NCBI GenBank assembly: GCA_964036195.1
Contig: OZ038456.1
Location: 1,054,001-1,118,000 of the forward strand
DNA length: 64,000 bases
Reading direction: 5' to 3'
DNA from: Sphaerolaimus hirsutus
Lineage: Eukaryota; Nematoda; Chromadorea; Monhysterida; Sphaerolaimidae
Each line of letters starts with the position of its first letter. Positions within the stretch are counted from its first letter, which is position 1. Both the position numbers and the translations under genes were made by a program. The notes beneath the pieces are model-generated. The model was not told where the DNA came from and did not search any database. It saw nothing but the letters and a program-made list of their open reading frames with translations. Of the stretch, positions 56,001 to 64,000 are shown one piece after another.

Positions 56001-57919
56001 ATTAAGGTAATGGTTGCTATTGCCAGATTACCGTTTTACCTCGAATCAATCCCCCTTTAAATTCGCTGTCGAAAAAATAAACCCCCATGGGGGTAATTCG
56101 AGGTAATACGGTATCTAGATTATCCGATCTAGTAAATGATTGCAGTATACTTCTGAGTCTTGACAAAGTCTTGAATATTTTCGAATTTTCGAATTTTCGA
56201 ATTTTTTCGGAATTTTCGAATTTTCATTTCACTACTGAAAAAAACACTTAAAAGTCGATTTTTTTCAAAAAAAATCGAAAATTCGAAAATACTTTTCGAA
56301 TTTTTCAGGGAATTCCGTGAAATATAACACATTCTTAAGTTCAATCAGCTAAATCGATTGACAATTGATCCGATTCAGTTTTGAGCATGAAAGAGTTATC
56401 GCAACGAAAAATAACGTCAAAAAACGTTGAAATGGCAACCACCGCAGACCCATAGCTGGAGTCGGGGATGGCATTTTAGGGGATGGGTCAACTAGACTTA
56501 TTCGAGGGGGACTTATTGGAGGATTTACAGTAAATAACTCCCCCCTCAAATAACTCCCCCTCGAATAACTCCCCCCCCCCTTTTTCGAGCGTGAGGAAAA
56601 ACAACTCCCCCCTCAAATAATGCCCCCTCGATTAACTCCCCCCTCACAAATTTCTGAAAAAAAACTCCCCTGGGGACTTATTCGAGAATTTACGGTGGCT
56701 ACTTAACAGCTAAAAGCACTAAATTCAATATTTTCCCCCAAAAATTTTCAAAATCACCCCAAAAAAATCGAAAACTGCCTAAAAAGATTCGAAAATTCGA
56801 AATTCGAAATTCGAAAATTTGAAATTTAAAAATTAATTTGAGGAAAAACTCGAAAATTAGAAAATTCATTGAGGAAAAAACACTTAAAAATTTAAATACT
56901 TTTTTCGGAGGGTTTGCCATCGTTATTATTGACGCGTCGTCCAGTGGAGTGTCTCAAGTTACATCTATCTGACAGTCTGTGGGAACCGTCACTCCAGTGA
57001 AAGGACACTCTCCACGGGCAGTTTTTTTTGTCTAATGTTGGAAGTGTGCCAATGATAATTAAAGTATGCGATTTTTGTGAAACGATGAGAACATTTACAT
57101 ACTGTTTCGTATCGTCATGAAAATCACACGCGTTGAACATTGTTGGTACACTCTCAGCGTGAACACGCTGGACTATAACCAGTTTATGGTGGAAATACCG
57201 TATTTCCTCGAAATACCCCCCCCCCTCGAAATACCCCGAAATAATAACCCATAAATGGCGAGTTTTGTTGCATTTTTCGACGTCTGCGTACGTTTCAGAT
57301 GACATTTTAGTACTGGGATTTCAAAAAATTTCTGCCGAAATAATAAACCCCCCCTCGAAATACCCCCCCCTCAAAATTCTCACTCTGAAAAAATAAACCC
57401 CCCAGGGGTATTTCGAGGAAATACGGTAAGCCAGGAAAACTGACACACACACAGACACAGCATCTGAAAGTGTAATTCATTCTCAAGTGTGACGCGCGGT
57501 TTCAAAAGAACCCCCCGCCCACCCCCCCCCCCCCTCCAAAAAAACAACACTAACGCAGAATTGAAATCGCCCTCGTCGATCATCACCCGTCCGGCTTCAT
57601 CTATAGCTGGCTGGACCTCATCTCGAAATGGTTCCATTCTGCCATTGGCGTCGGAAATGAGACTGTCAGCGGTTGGTGCCGGTTGCACAATCAGGGGGCA
57701 GTCCCAGACCCTGTAAAATGTCAAAGGTCATGCAAAGTGTCAAAAGTCATGGAAAATGCCCTGCAAAATGGCTACCGAGTTGCCATTCTGCAGGGCATTT
57801 TACGTAACTTTTGACACTTTGCATGACATTTTACATTTTACAGGGCATTTTACAGGGTCTGGGATTGGCACCAGAGTGGCGTTTTGTTGGGCTGCCTTGA
57901 ATTGAAGTGGGGGTTTCAT
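50083..57919 (-). CDS. Minus-strand gene, unknown protein, with a duplicated exon
   Basis: Exons read on minus: 57919-57872 (starts ATG, MKPPLQFKAAQQNATL), 57691-57555 (IVQPAPTADSL...DFNS), 55943-55842 (TDDRNAFIASKQ...), 55649-55610 (GGQRISKRSIQNE), 50804-50773 (AGVSFRCCIE; strong TTTTTCACAG acceptor and GTAAGT donor), and 50122-50083, a duplicate of the fourth exon (GEQRISKRSIQNE). Phases agree from the second to the last. Introns between exons 1-2 and 3-4 are introners. The 4.8-kb intron between 55610 and 50804 holds the LTR retrotransposon. The first intron would be GT-TG, because the duplicated triplet is CTG on this strand. Alternatively the gene continues upstream to the exons at 59660-60041 with an acceptor inside the element. 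The product is polar, acidic then basic, with no recognised domain. The 3' end was not found. Confidence 0.5.
50126..50299. mobile_element. Chimeric introner beside the duplicated exon
   Basis: The left end GGGGCAGTCCTAGACC follows CTG; the right end GGGAGTGCCCC precedes CAG and GGGCGC. Both ends are of the GGGGC type and the triplets differ. This fits recombination between two copies. On minus its end supplies CAG before the duplicated exon. Confidence 0.75.
50303..50372. mobile_element. GCGCC element remnant
   Basis: AATGGCGCCACTGGCGCTTGG and a few further words of the GCGCC family. Truncated. Confidence 0.5.
50386..50684. mobile_element. TACCG MITE, GAATAATTCCC subfamily
   Basis: Starts TACCGTATTTGTATTAATAA and ends ATTATTCGAGCAAATATGGTA. 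The arms carry TTGAATAATTCCCCC. A better preserved relative is at 58185-58517. Confidence 0.8.
50856..51051 (-). mobile_element. Introner-like element, GTAAAG subtype
   Basis: GGGGCAGTCCCAAGCCCTG at the left and CTTGGGACTGTCAC at the right, between CTG at 50853-50855 and 51052-51054. On minus it starts GTGACAG after CAG and ends before CAG, so it is splice-competent in the local gene sense. Confidence 0.8.
51154..51558 (+). repeat. 5' LTR
   Basis: Starts TGTTGTAGTTGCCCTACATA and ends CCGTGCGTGCAACA, thus TG...CA. 405 bp, one base different from the 3' copy. Confidence 0.95.
51559..51576 (+). promoter_or_regulatory. Putative primer binding site
   Basis: TGGTGATCGTACAGTTAA immediately follows the 5' LTR. 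A leading TGG pairs with a tRNA 3' CCA end; the matching tRNA was not identified. Confidence 0.55.
51708..54440 (+). CDS. Gag-aspartic protease polyprotein of the LTR element
   Basis: 910 codons from the ATG at 51708 (the frame is open a little further upstream, but only to a GTG). About residues 148-190 are Gln-rich and coiled-coil-like. About 271-415 has the look of a retrotransposon Gag capsid region (FKFWL, FMQCLTGKAQEKYMG, LHTRLSAEF). Residues 499-515 hold a non-classical zinc knuckle, C-x4-H-x5-H-x4-C. An aspartic protease follows, with active-site DTG at 632-634 (HIDTGCN) and the flap-end motif LLIGR at 721-725; the ~92-residue spacing suits a retroviral-type protease monomer. The last 170 residues are Thr/Pro/His/Asn-rich and match nothing I know. 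Usual Ty3-like or Bel-Pao polyproteins continue into reverse transcriptase; this one stops. The frame is intact, which agrees with the nearly identical LTRs. Confidence 0.9.
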   Translation: MSDNDTAPSGSGQANPPKTATQITFTERQLTDKINEWSAMGNRWALLNTGNTLNQYRDDTITEAKKKWPKFNSPWKDTTDTMARKVLRMAERYFSTTTDDHITMENPEAEQDDEADIGSMPLIQPGRKPHMAYLPMPRQEIKTQKQSTELTTIMDMMQLQMQQLQDIRQDQGQMQQQIDQLTNQKQQQNTSSPTNCSTNQPQRQNDPWSWKTDERLATLPNGSILEQMIAYMECYALSPNDGLQQLSTLRVPQDKMSVGHVASAASKQIKFDGDQKGSTGPFKFWLHMVMQQSMGVPESMQQLFWNSVFMQCLTGKAQEKYMGIRISRRHDILYVVDKMIEIYRQEHQVYSVADWYNLKAMQGESVSSLHTRLSAEFYHISETMSDEDREKMIGDKLFSEVPKLVPSSCWYMWRIRWMDGDCSLSKAVTQMDAARIEVERMRAQRKEQQNQGNWQKYRGNRNGQAEWRCQPEQKPCSTEEVQGEVRATVDPKDYKGPWCTYYLHRNPKAHHPNKCFVNPSSPEFRPEHEQNIRQNNKRQGRTDEKAKQIMAHKCAELGITMNREPELASRYRTQNEDEELSDIESYEDWGDLDDWAPTVASTKETRCNYTAGTPDPMAAIMFKGVPIRGHIDTGCNIGLFIEDSALEQVWAKAKVDPVEERKKFRVYTGSHILTAGNIIKGKCLRIYDMPVKHQTPDGKWHQDILPAVVKLMDFLPQAHPLLIGRAAIWGKLHIVQTMHSELERLSQKFAHGISTSRNKQRTCSPLWQNSGPKRLHMEQVHLIRHTQAIMHPDPTMKVNPTVPDTPTPTVQTKIVRLITHTNVHTQTLEWPAPNPLHNAKPKENKYVHQPDGLHMSWQRMSHSNSDYGAINGHTHPAARNHTSRIFWNQTVQNGTRQFHQPGHQTFLSKD
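54614..54624 (+). promoter_or_regulatory. Polypurine tract
   Basis: TTGGGGGGGAC directly before the 3' LTR, the expected position of the plus-strand primer. A T-run (about 54568-54590) lies a little upstream. Confidence 0.65.
54625..55029 (+). repeat. 3' LTR
   Basis: Same 405-bp sequence as the 5' LTR apart from G at 54892. Followed by the duplicated ATGA. Confidence 0.95.
55653..55841 (-). mobile_element. Introner forming a minus-strand intron (phase 2)
   Basis: On minus: exon end TCAATCAG, then GTGCCAGTCCCAGACC ... GGGACTGCCCC, CAG, exon GGGAGGGCAAAG. On plus the duplications are CTG at 55842-55844 and 55650-55652. The intron length of 192 equals that of two plus-strand introner introns. 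Confidence 0.85.
56025..56113. mobile_element. Minimal TACCG MITE
   Basis: TACCGTTTTACCTCGAATCA to TTCGAGGTAATACGGTA; only 89 bp, almost only the inverted ends. Confidence 0.75.
56130..56935. mobile_element. TTCGAATTTT and CTCCCCC repeat fragments
   Basis: About 56160-56320 and 56700-56935 match the TTCGAAAATT foldback at 22303 (right end TTTGCCATCGTTA). About 56480-56695 is a TTACAGTAAATAACTCCCCC / ATTTACGGT element of the TACCG supergroup. No gene is seen. Confidence 0.6.
57196..57428. mobile_element. TACCG MITE
   Basis: Starts TACCGTATTTCCTCGAAATA and ends with its inverse. It contains GTCTGCGTACGTTTCAGA, as in the copies near 12080 and 25840. Confidence 0.88.
57695..57871 (-). mobile_element. 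Introner with CTG duplication in the coding sense
   Basis: On plus it starts GGGGCAGTCCCAGACC after CAG (57692-57694) and ends GGGATTGGCAC before CAG (57872-57874). On minus the triplets read CTG, so the element has a GT donor but ends ...CCCCCTG without AG. Removing the element plus one CTG joins ATG-frame codons NATL and IVQP. Confidence 0.8.
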
Positions 57920-58184
57920 TTTTTATGGATGGTGGTTCAGCGGATTTTTTCGGGTTCAGAAATTGCGATTTATGGTAAATTTTTGTTAAAAAGCATTTAG
58001 GTATTATGTATTTTTGTTTATTACGTAATAAACATTACGTGTTTGTGCTTTCACTGTGGTATTATATTTTATTATATTTACCTATCAGGTATGTTTCCAC
58101 TCATCAAACGGGGGTGCTATTCAAGTGGAAAAATAACTTTTGCTCGCCTGACCGGCAGGGCTCAAATTACTCAAAGGATGGAAC

Positions 58185-58517
58185 TACCGTATTTGCTTGA
58201 ATAATTCCCCCCCTTGAATAATTCCCCCCCTCGAATAATCCCCCCTGTAAGATGAGTGAGGAAAAAATAATTCCCCCCCTCGAATAATCCCCCCTCAAGG
58301 CACACGATCAATTTTTTTTGTCTATTTTGGACAAAAATAGCATGTTATTGTGTAAATAAAGCATGTTTTGTCAAATGAGTTGATGGAAACATGCTTGAGG
58401 ATTCTGACGAAATAATAATTCCTCCCCTTGAATAATTCCCCCCCTTGAATAATCCCCCCTCAAAAAAGTCTGACGAAATAATAATCCCCCAGGGGGATTA
58501 TTCAAGCAAATACGGTA
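58185..58517. mobile_element. TACCG MITE, GAATAATTCCC subfamily
   Basis: Starts TACCGTATTTGCTTGAATAA and ends TTATTCAAGCAAATACGGTA. The arms contain several GAATAATTCCCCC words. Confidence 0.9.
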
Positions 58518-59125
58518 CATTGGTATTTACAGTATTTTCTCTCTCATTGTTTTAAGCCACACTCTTAAGCCCCCCAACCCCCCCCCCCCCCCACAAACCA
58601 ATTTCTCTCTAGCAACAGTCTTCACTCTGTTCTCCATTTCACTAGCACTCAGTTCCTTCGCTTCGCTCAGAACCGACCCGCTTTGTTCGTTCCGATCGAG
58701 AACGCTCGCTGGCGGGTCCGGCTGGCGGCCGCGGCGATTTTGGGGAAAGTATTTTTCTAATGTTATAAAGGGTCCACACAAACTAGTTGACATCGCAAAA
58801 AATGTTAACTGAATGTCAACTAAATAGCACAAAACAATTTTTTAAGCATCACACTTAAACGACAGAAACAATAAAAAATTAAATGGCACGATATAAAATT
58901 ACCGTATTTCTTCTAATAGAAAGGGACGAAATTGAGATGAAACATCTGCCGGCTCCGTCAAGGAGACACAATGAAAATCGTTAAAAAATGCGACTTCATT
59001 ACCTCCACGGGGAGTTATTTTTCGGGGGTTTTCAAGGTGGTACATGTGGATGTGGCCATCTTACACTTACTTCGCCAGCGCTGGTAAGATTCCCAATAAG
59101 GGAGGACATTTGTCTAATGAAATGG
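58518..59125. other. Mixed spacer with MITE fragments
   Basis: Includes a fragment TACCGTATTTCTTCTAATAG (58902) and a GC-rich patch (58660-58740). No gene could be supported. Confidence 0.4.
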
Positions 59126-59653
59126 TGGCCCACATACTAATTGACAATTGTGTGTCAACTGTTCTTTGTCAACTCAGATTTCGGCTTCAAGTGTCGCAAA
59201 GTGATATTCCAATAAATTTGCCGTGATTAGCATGGGTGCACTTAGCGCGATTTTAGCGTTCCAAAAATGGGTGATTTTCAAAAAATTTACGATTAAATAT
59301 AATCTCAGAAAATCTCTCAACAAAAAAAATATTATTAAATCTCTCAGAAAAAACCCCCTGAGAAAATATAAATAAATATAGATAAGAGATTTTATTTTAT
59401 TTTTTCTCATAAACAAAATATAATTAAATCTCCCTGGAAAAAACTGGAGAAAATATAATTAAAACGATATTTTTTTATATTAAATTATATTTATTAATAT
59501 AAATCTCCCAGAGATTTTTGGAACGCTAGCCGTGATATTCTTTTTCAAATATTGCCGCATGTGCATTTGGAGATCGCTCTGAGACACGTGAAGCCGAAAT
59601 CTGAGTTGACATAGACCAGTTGACACACGTGTCAACTAGTGTGCGGGTCGCCA
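59126..59653. mobile_element. GGCCCGCACAC-type element with nested AGCATTG element
   Basis: Left GTGGCCCACATACTAATTGAC and right GTCAACTAGTGTGCGGGTCGCC resemble the ends of the 32437-33563 element. The inside (59224-59536) is bounded by TGATTAGCATGGG and AACGCTAGCCGTGAT, with AAATCTCTCAGAAAA words as in 6975-9078. Confidence 0.6.
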
Positions 59654-59659
59654 AAAAAG

Positions 59660-60041
59660 TTAGTGCGTTTTCAACACGGGCGATAACCTCACAGTTGACG
59701 GCGTCACAATCTGTCCACTCCTGACGGCGATTTTCTCCCGAATCCTGGTCAAAAACTTCGCAACATAATCAAAATACGGCTGGAAACTGGCTCGTTTCAC
59801 TCTGGGGGCAGTCCCAGACCGTGTAAAATGTCCTGTAAAATGTCAAATGTCATGCAAAGTGTCAAAAGTCATGGAAAATGCCCTGCAAAATGGCAACCGA
59901 TTTTCCACGACTTTTGACACTTTGCATGACATTTGACATTGTGCAGGGCATTTTACATGGTCTGGGACTGGCACCTGGTCTGACGTTGTCTACAAATCGT
60001 CGCACCCCATTCGGAAAAATTTCGAACAAATTCCTCTTTTT
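59660..60041 (-). CDS. Two minus-strand exons of an unknown gene joined by an introner
   Basis: On minus: acceptor CCAATAGCAG, exon 60041-59975 (KEEFVRNFSEWGATICRQRQT, phase 2 end), 173-base introner intron, then exon from 59801. The second exon stays open for 46 codons (VKRASFQPYFDYVAKFLTRI...) to a TAA at 59662-59660. It may instead end at GTGAG/GTTATC (59688) and continue to exons near 57.7 kb. The reading is rich in basic and aromatic residues and looks like real protein, but the family is unknown. The first exon and promoter were not found. A transposon end begins a few bases beyond the stop, so the true 3' end may have been altered. Confidence 0.55.
59805..59974 (-). mobile_element. Introner forming a minus-strand intron
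   Basis: On minus: exon end AGACCAG, then GTGCCAGTCCCAGACC ... GGGACTGCCCC, CAG, exon AGTGAAACG. On plus CTG duplications at 59802-59804 and 59975-59977. Slightly shorter than usual because the loop has lost about 20 bases. Confidence 0.88.
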
Positions 60042-60692
60042 CTGCTATTGGAAATGGGATGCAGGGGGTCCACGCAGACCATTCATAACAGTTTGATGGC
60101 ACATTTTGGCAAAGCGCCAAGTGAATGCCTGTATAGGGTACCTAATGGGTATATTTTTATCCATAAACTACGGTTTCGCAAGGATAGAATAAAATTTTGG
60201 GGACAGGGTACAACTTGGGAAGTTTTTTCCCTCGGTTTTCTTGACTTTTCATTCGCATGTTTTCTCACATAATAGGCTACCAACTTAGATGAGCAGTAAA
60301 ATAAAATCGGCCCAATTTTCGGGGAGGTGGGGTCCGAAAAATGTTATTTGGCATAACATTTTGTTGCATAATCAATACATATGCTAATCAACTGCATATT
60401 CGGGTCTACGAGCCGATGAATTTTTTCGGGCATATATTCATTAAAGTGATAATGTTTTAATTACCTGTGAGCACTGTGAATAATAACATGAAAATCAACT
60501 TCATTTTGGTCACGAATTTGATGAAACATTCAGCATAAAACGTTCATCGTTGAACGGTTTTCGTATTTAGGCAACTGATTACTAATAATTTATGTGTTTT
60601 GTACCATAGTAAATAAATGCATGTTATGTACAGTAAAACATCATTATTCCGTCTTATTTACATGAATCGTTGTACTGTTTGTGGAGTTTAAC
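60042..60692. other. AT-rich spacer
   Basis: No further exon or repeat end recognised. Confidence 0.4.
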
Positions 60693-61112
60693 TACCGTAT
60701 TACTTCGAAATACCCCCATGGGGGTTTATTATTTCGCCAGCAAAATTTGAGGGGGGGTTAATTCGAGGGGGGGTTTATTCGAGGGGGGGGTTTATTATTT
60801 CGCCAGAAAATTTCGTGGAATTCGTAGTAAAGAATACGCTATTTCTTACACAAAAACGGTAATAAATGTGAGAATATAGGTTATATTGGGGCTATAGATG
60901 TACATCTGTGCACAAATGAGCGTATAAGAGTAGCTGCGATGCAAATAAGTAGTAATAAATACAGCATGTACATTGCATACATGATGTACATCATTCCGGA
61001 GCGGGGTATTTCAAGGGGGGGGGGTTTATTATTTCCCCAGCCGATTTTGAGGGGGGGTTAATTCGAGGGGGGGGGGTTAATTCAATGGGGGATAATTCGA
61101 GGTAATACGGTA
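60693..61112. mobile_element. TACCG MITE, TATTACC subfamily
   Basis: Complete copy, TACCGTATTACTTCGAAATA to GAGGTAATACGGTA. It contains the uninterrupted CAGCATGTACATTGCATACA that proves the TA duplication of the nested copy at 8434. Confidence 0.9.
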
Positions 61113-61199
61113 TTTTACATTCACTCGGATTTAAATATGATAATAATCCGTGTAAACATGTGCACGGATTCGAGATAACCATACAATATCCTGGCAAAC

Positions 61200-61412
61200 C
61201 ACGTAACGATGGCAAACCTCTGGAAAGTGTTTTTTTCAATTTTCCAGTGTTTTTTTTTTTCTAAAAAGAATGTTTCAACATTTTCGAATTTTTCTGGAAA
61301 CAAACAGATTTTTAACTACTGTTTCTAGTGGTGAAATAAAAATTCAAAAACTTTTTTAAGAATCGAAAATTCGAAAGAGTTTTCGAATTTTCACATTTGT
61401 TTGCCACGGTTA
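61200..61412. mobile_element. ATGGCAAAC / TTCGAA element, short
   Basis: Left GTAACGATGGCAAACCTCTGG and right TTTGTTTGCCACGGTTA, with TTTTCGAATTTTTC inside. Same family as 22303-24098. Confidence 0.65.
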
Positions 61413-61685
61413 GTCCCAGGTGTGTGGTCCCTTGAAAAAAAAGAAAAAAATTGTTCATTGATTGAACAATGACAATGGTCATAATAAGGATCTACTAATT
61501 ACTTGAATAAAGTTGTCGGGTTTTTTTCTCAATTATATGGCCAATCATTTTTATATTTTTTGCTGTAATAATACTACCTAGGTATCTGTACTTTATGTAG
61601 TACATTCCAATACGGCCCAGACATTTGATGGAATATGTTCTTGTTTAGTCAAAATGCAATCCCTTCAAAAATCAATGGTCATGAA

Positions 61686-62558
61686 TAGGGTGTCAAAAAA
61701 ATTTTTCTACGGAAAAGTAACATTTTTTCACTTTATGGAAAACGGAAAGGTAAAAAAAATTTCTCCCGGAAAACGGAAAACGGAAAGGTAAAAAAATTTC
61801 ACTCAGCGGAAAACGGAAAACGGAAAGGTAAAAAAAATTATCGGCCAGAAAATGGAAAACGGAAAAATGAAATGCCAGAAAATGGAAAACGGAAAGCAAA
61901 ATTTTCACGGAAACGAAAAAAATAAAGTGAAATTTGCACGGAAATGGACAAATTAGCAGAAGGAAAACCTGCGTGCAGGTTTGCCTGTTTGGCTTTGATT
62001 GTGGTAGCTGTACATTCTGCAACTAAGGATCATGCCAGTAACTTCACTTGCTTAACTGAACCAACAAAACATCATCAAAGGGTAGCAAGGATACAATACA
62101 ACAACAATAAGAATTTACCAAAAGTAAACTTTGATGTAACTGAACAGTAAAAAGTATACTAAGCAGACTGCAAAGTATGTGTCCAAAATTACTTTGTGTT
62201 TTTTACAGATTTGGATACAGATTAAAATTATGATTGACACACGAACCTGGTAGTTAAAAATACCATAGTTGAAAAAGATAAATACAGATTGGAAAAATAA
62301 TGGAAAAATGCCCGAAAACTGAAAATCAAGCCAGAAAATGGAAAAATGGCCTGGAAAAATGGAAACAGAAAGGTAAAAATTTTTCAGCCGGAAAGTGGAA
62401 AAATGGGCCGGAAAAACGGAAACGTACAAAATTTTCAGCTGCCGGAAAACAGAAACTGGAAAGGTAAAAAAATTTCAGTTGCCAGAAAACGGAAAACGGA
62501 AAGGTAGAAAATTTTCCTGCGGAAAGGCAGAAACGGAAAACGGAAATTTGACACCCTA
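61686..62558. mobile_element. TAGGGTGTCAA hAT-like element with perfect 8-bp duplication
   Basis: Starts TAGGGTGTCAAAAAAATTTT and ends AAATTTGACACCCTA. GTCATGAA flanks it on both sides (61678-61685, 62559-62566). The interior is ACGGAAAACGGAAAGG arms plus a ~300-base AT-rich core with no transposase. Non-autonomous. Confidence 0.88.
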
Positions 62559-62749
62559 GTCATGAATCAGTAACAAAAAGGCCTGGAATCGCGCCCCACT
62601 AAAAGCTGGAATTGTGCCAAATGCATAAAAAATATCAGCGGACGCTGTGATTTAGTGGCTTTGGTCCATTAATTTTGTGCTATTTTAACATCAAATGTTA
62701 AATGAACTGTATGCATATCCTTCTACGAAATGTCTGTGACGTATTTTAA

Positions 62750-62884
62750 AACTTTGGCAGAACTTGAAAAAGATTGTCTGAAAAGTTGACAAAAAATAGA
62801 AAAACGGTCTCCAATAGAAGGGCAGGTAAAAAAATTTGGCGAGAAAAATAGAAGGGATCCCTTCTATTAGAAGAAAAACGGTAG
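62750..62884. mobile_element. TACCG MITE right-end fragment, CTTCTAATAG subfamily
   Basis: Ends CTTCTATTAGAAGAAAAACGGTA, preceded by GGTCTCCAATAGAAGGGCAGG. The left end is missing. Confidence 0.7.
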
Positions 62885-62962
62885 CTGAAAAAAATGCCAA
62901 GATTGCACCACATCGTCCCATTCTCACCAATGGCATTTTGCCAAGTCTATGTGTTAAGAGTT

Positions 62963-63177
62963 CCGCAAAAGGAGTCGAAATGAAAAACCATTTGGGAAGT
63001 GTGAAGTAAAATGAGATGTGAGAAGTGAAATGAGAAAGGCAAATGTGAATAGAAATGAGAAATAAAATGAGAAGTGAAATTAGAAATAAAAAGTTCACTT
63101 CATTGTTCGTTTGCACCTCTCATTTACTTTTCACTCCTCAAATGTTTTTAGCTCTCCACTTGCGAAATTAGCCCCAG
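62963..63177. mobile_element. GCAAGTGG-type element, diverged
   Basis: GAGTTCCGCAAAAGG on the left and CCACTTGCGAAATTAGCCCCAG on the right, with AAGTGAAATGAGAA words between. Confidence 0.5.
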
Positions 63178-63246
63178 TTATAAATAACCCCTCCCGAACT
63201 GGTATCCTCTATTCAGAACAAGTAAATATTGTATAACCGCTCCTAG

Positions 63247-63560
63247 GGATGTAAAAGCGCCGTAGTGGCGCTGGCGCCTGGCGCTAGCGCCAAAGCAAAC
63301 AGCGCCATGGCGCTTTTGGCGCTTGCCGCTATCTCGCTGTGGCGTAATTGGCGCTTGGCGCTATGCCCATGAAAAGCGCCATGGCGCTTTTGGCGCTTGG
63401 CGCTATTTTTGCCTAGCGCCAGGAACAAAATGCCTGGTGCTGGCGCTAGGCGCTAGCGCCAAAGGAAAAACCGCCATGGCGCTTGGCGCTGAGGGTTGGA
63501 AAAGCGCCATGGCGCTTTTGGCGCTTGGCGCCAAAATCCTGGCGCTTTTTACATCCCTAA
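63247..63560. mobile_element. GCGCC-rich palindromic element, best-preserved copy
   Basis: Starts GGGATGTAAAAGCGCCGTAG and ends GGCGCTTTTTACATCCC. The interior is TTGGCGCTTGGCGC and CGCCATGGCGC words. Composition differs strongly from the flanks. Readings in all frames are Ala/Arg/Gly/Trp repeats, not genes. Confidence 0.8.
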
Positions 63561-64000
63561 CCGCTCCACAATAGCCCATTCCACACTGGTGGTATGGATA
63601 AAGTGGGCACAAAGTGTCAAGATGGAATGCCTCGAAATGGAGACCCCATTAACAAAGCAAGCTCGTCAAGCCAAGTCAAACCCCTCTCAATGTTGCCTTT
63701 AGTTGCTAGGGGTTGTTATTGTCACATGGGCACATGTGGGTATACCCGAGTCAGTTGATTGAAGCTACCTAAACTCAAAAAGCTTTTTGTTTCCAGCTGA
63801 GGGGTTGGTTTGGTTTATTATTCATCTGTTTTTTTCTCCTCTCGTTGCGATGCTAAATATAGATGCATCAAAGTATTGAGGCTATGGTTTGATGCATGTG
63901 CATGTGAATTGCCTGGGTGGAGGCTGGTTTCAAAATGACTGCTTTTATACAGCTACGGCCCATTCCGCATCAAAGCCCATTCCGCATGTAGACCCATTAT
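63561..64000. other. Window end, no gene recognised
   Basis: Mixed sequence without repeat ends; the last 60 bases contain two short direct repeats (CCCATTCCGCAT). Confidence 0.35.

Noticed and set aside
1..64000. tRNA, rRNA or snRNA genes
   Set aside because: No T-loop, anticodon-arm or conserved snRNA motif was seen on either strand by eye; a covariance-model search would be decisive.

Overview
The window reads as nuclear DNA of a eukaryote, most likely an invertebrate animal: AT-rich sequence, short exons bounded by GT/AG splice sites, and more than half of the length made of satellites, inverted repeats and nested miniature transposons. There is no operon, no rRNA or tRNA that I can see, and no long intact ORF except one inside an LTR retrotransposon. 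The species cannot be named from this sequence.

Layout. 1-4.7 kb: two blocks of a TTGACATTT minisatellite with very recent duplications. 5-10 kb: palindromic MITEs. 10-12 kb: short candidate exons on both strands. 12-15.9 kb: nested MITEs. 15.9-19.2 kb: a ~116-bp satellite with a ~463-bp higher-order unit. 20-33.6 kb: mostly transposons, including a giant palindrome at 25.4-27.1 kb. 34.07-34.47 kb: a complete two-exon gene for a 56-residue putative membrane microprotein. 34.7-45.5 kb: a plus-strand gene of at least 12 exons whose phases agree throughout (478 codons, 5' end unresolved), with two leucine-rich-repeat-like stretches. 46-50 kb: nested elements. 50-60 kb: exons of one or more minus-strand genes, with a young gag-protease-only LTR retrotransposon (51154-55029) in an intron. 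60-64 kb: more MITEs.

The most interesting system is a family of ~190-bp near-palindromic elements that behaves as an intron-generating transposon (introner). One end starts GTGCCA, the other ends TGCCCC, and the element lies between 3-bp CWG duplications. Where it has landed in an exon with CAG in the coding sense, the GT at its end is the 5' splice site, the duplicated CAG supplies the 3' AG, and the flanking exon sequence joins in frame. I see this in the microprotein gene, three times in the plus-strand gene, and at least twice on the minus strand. Variant copies show what follows insertion: a shifted acceptor that adds three codons, a copy with CTG that lacks an AG, and a copy whose acceptor was duplicated by a later hAT insertion.

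All gene models come from reading splice motifs and phases by eye. No similarity search or transcript evidence was available, and no host protein family was recognised with certainty.
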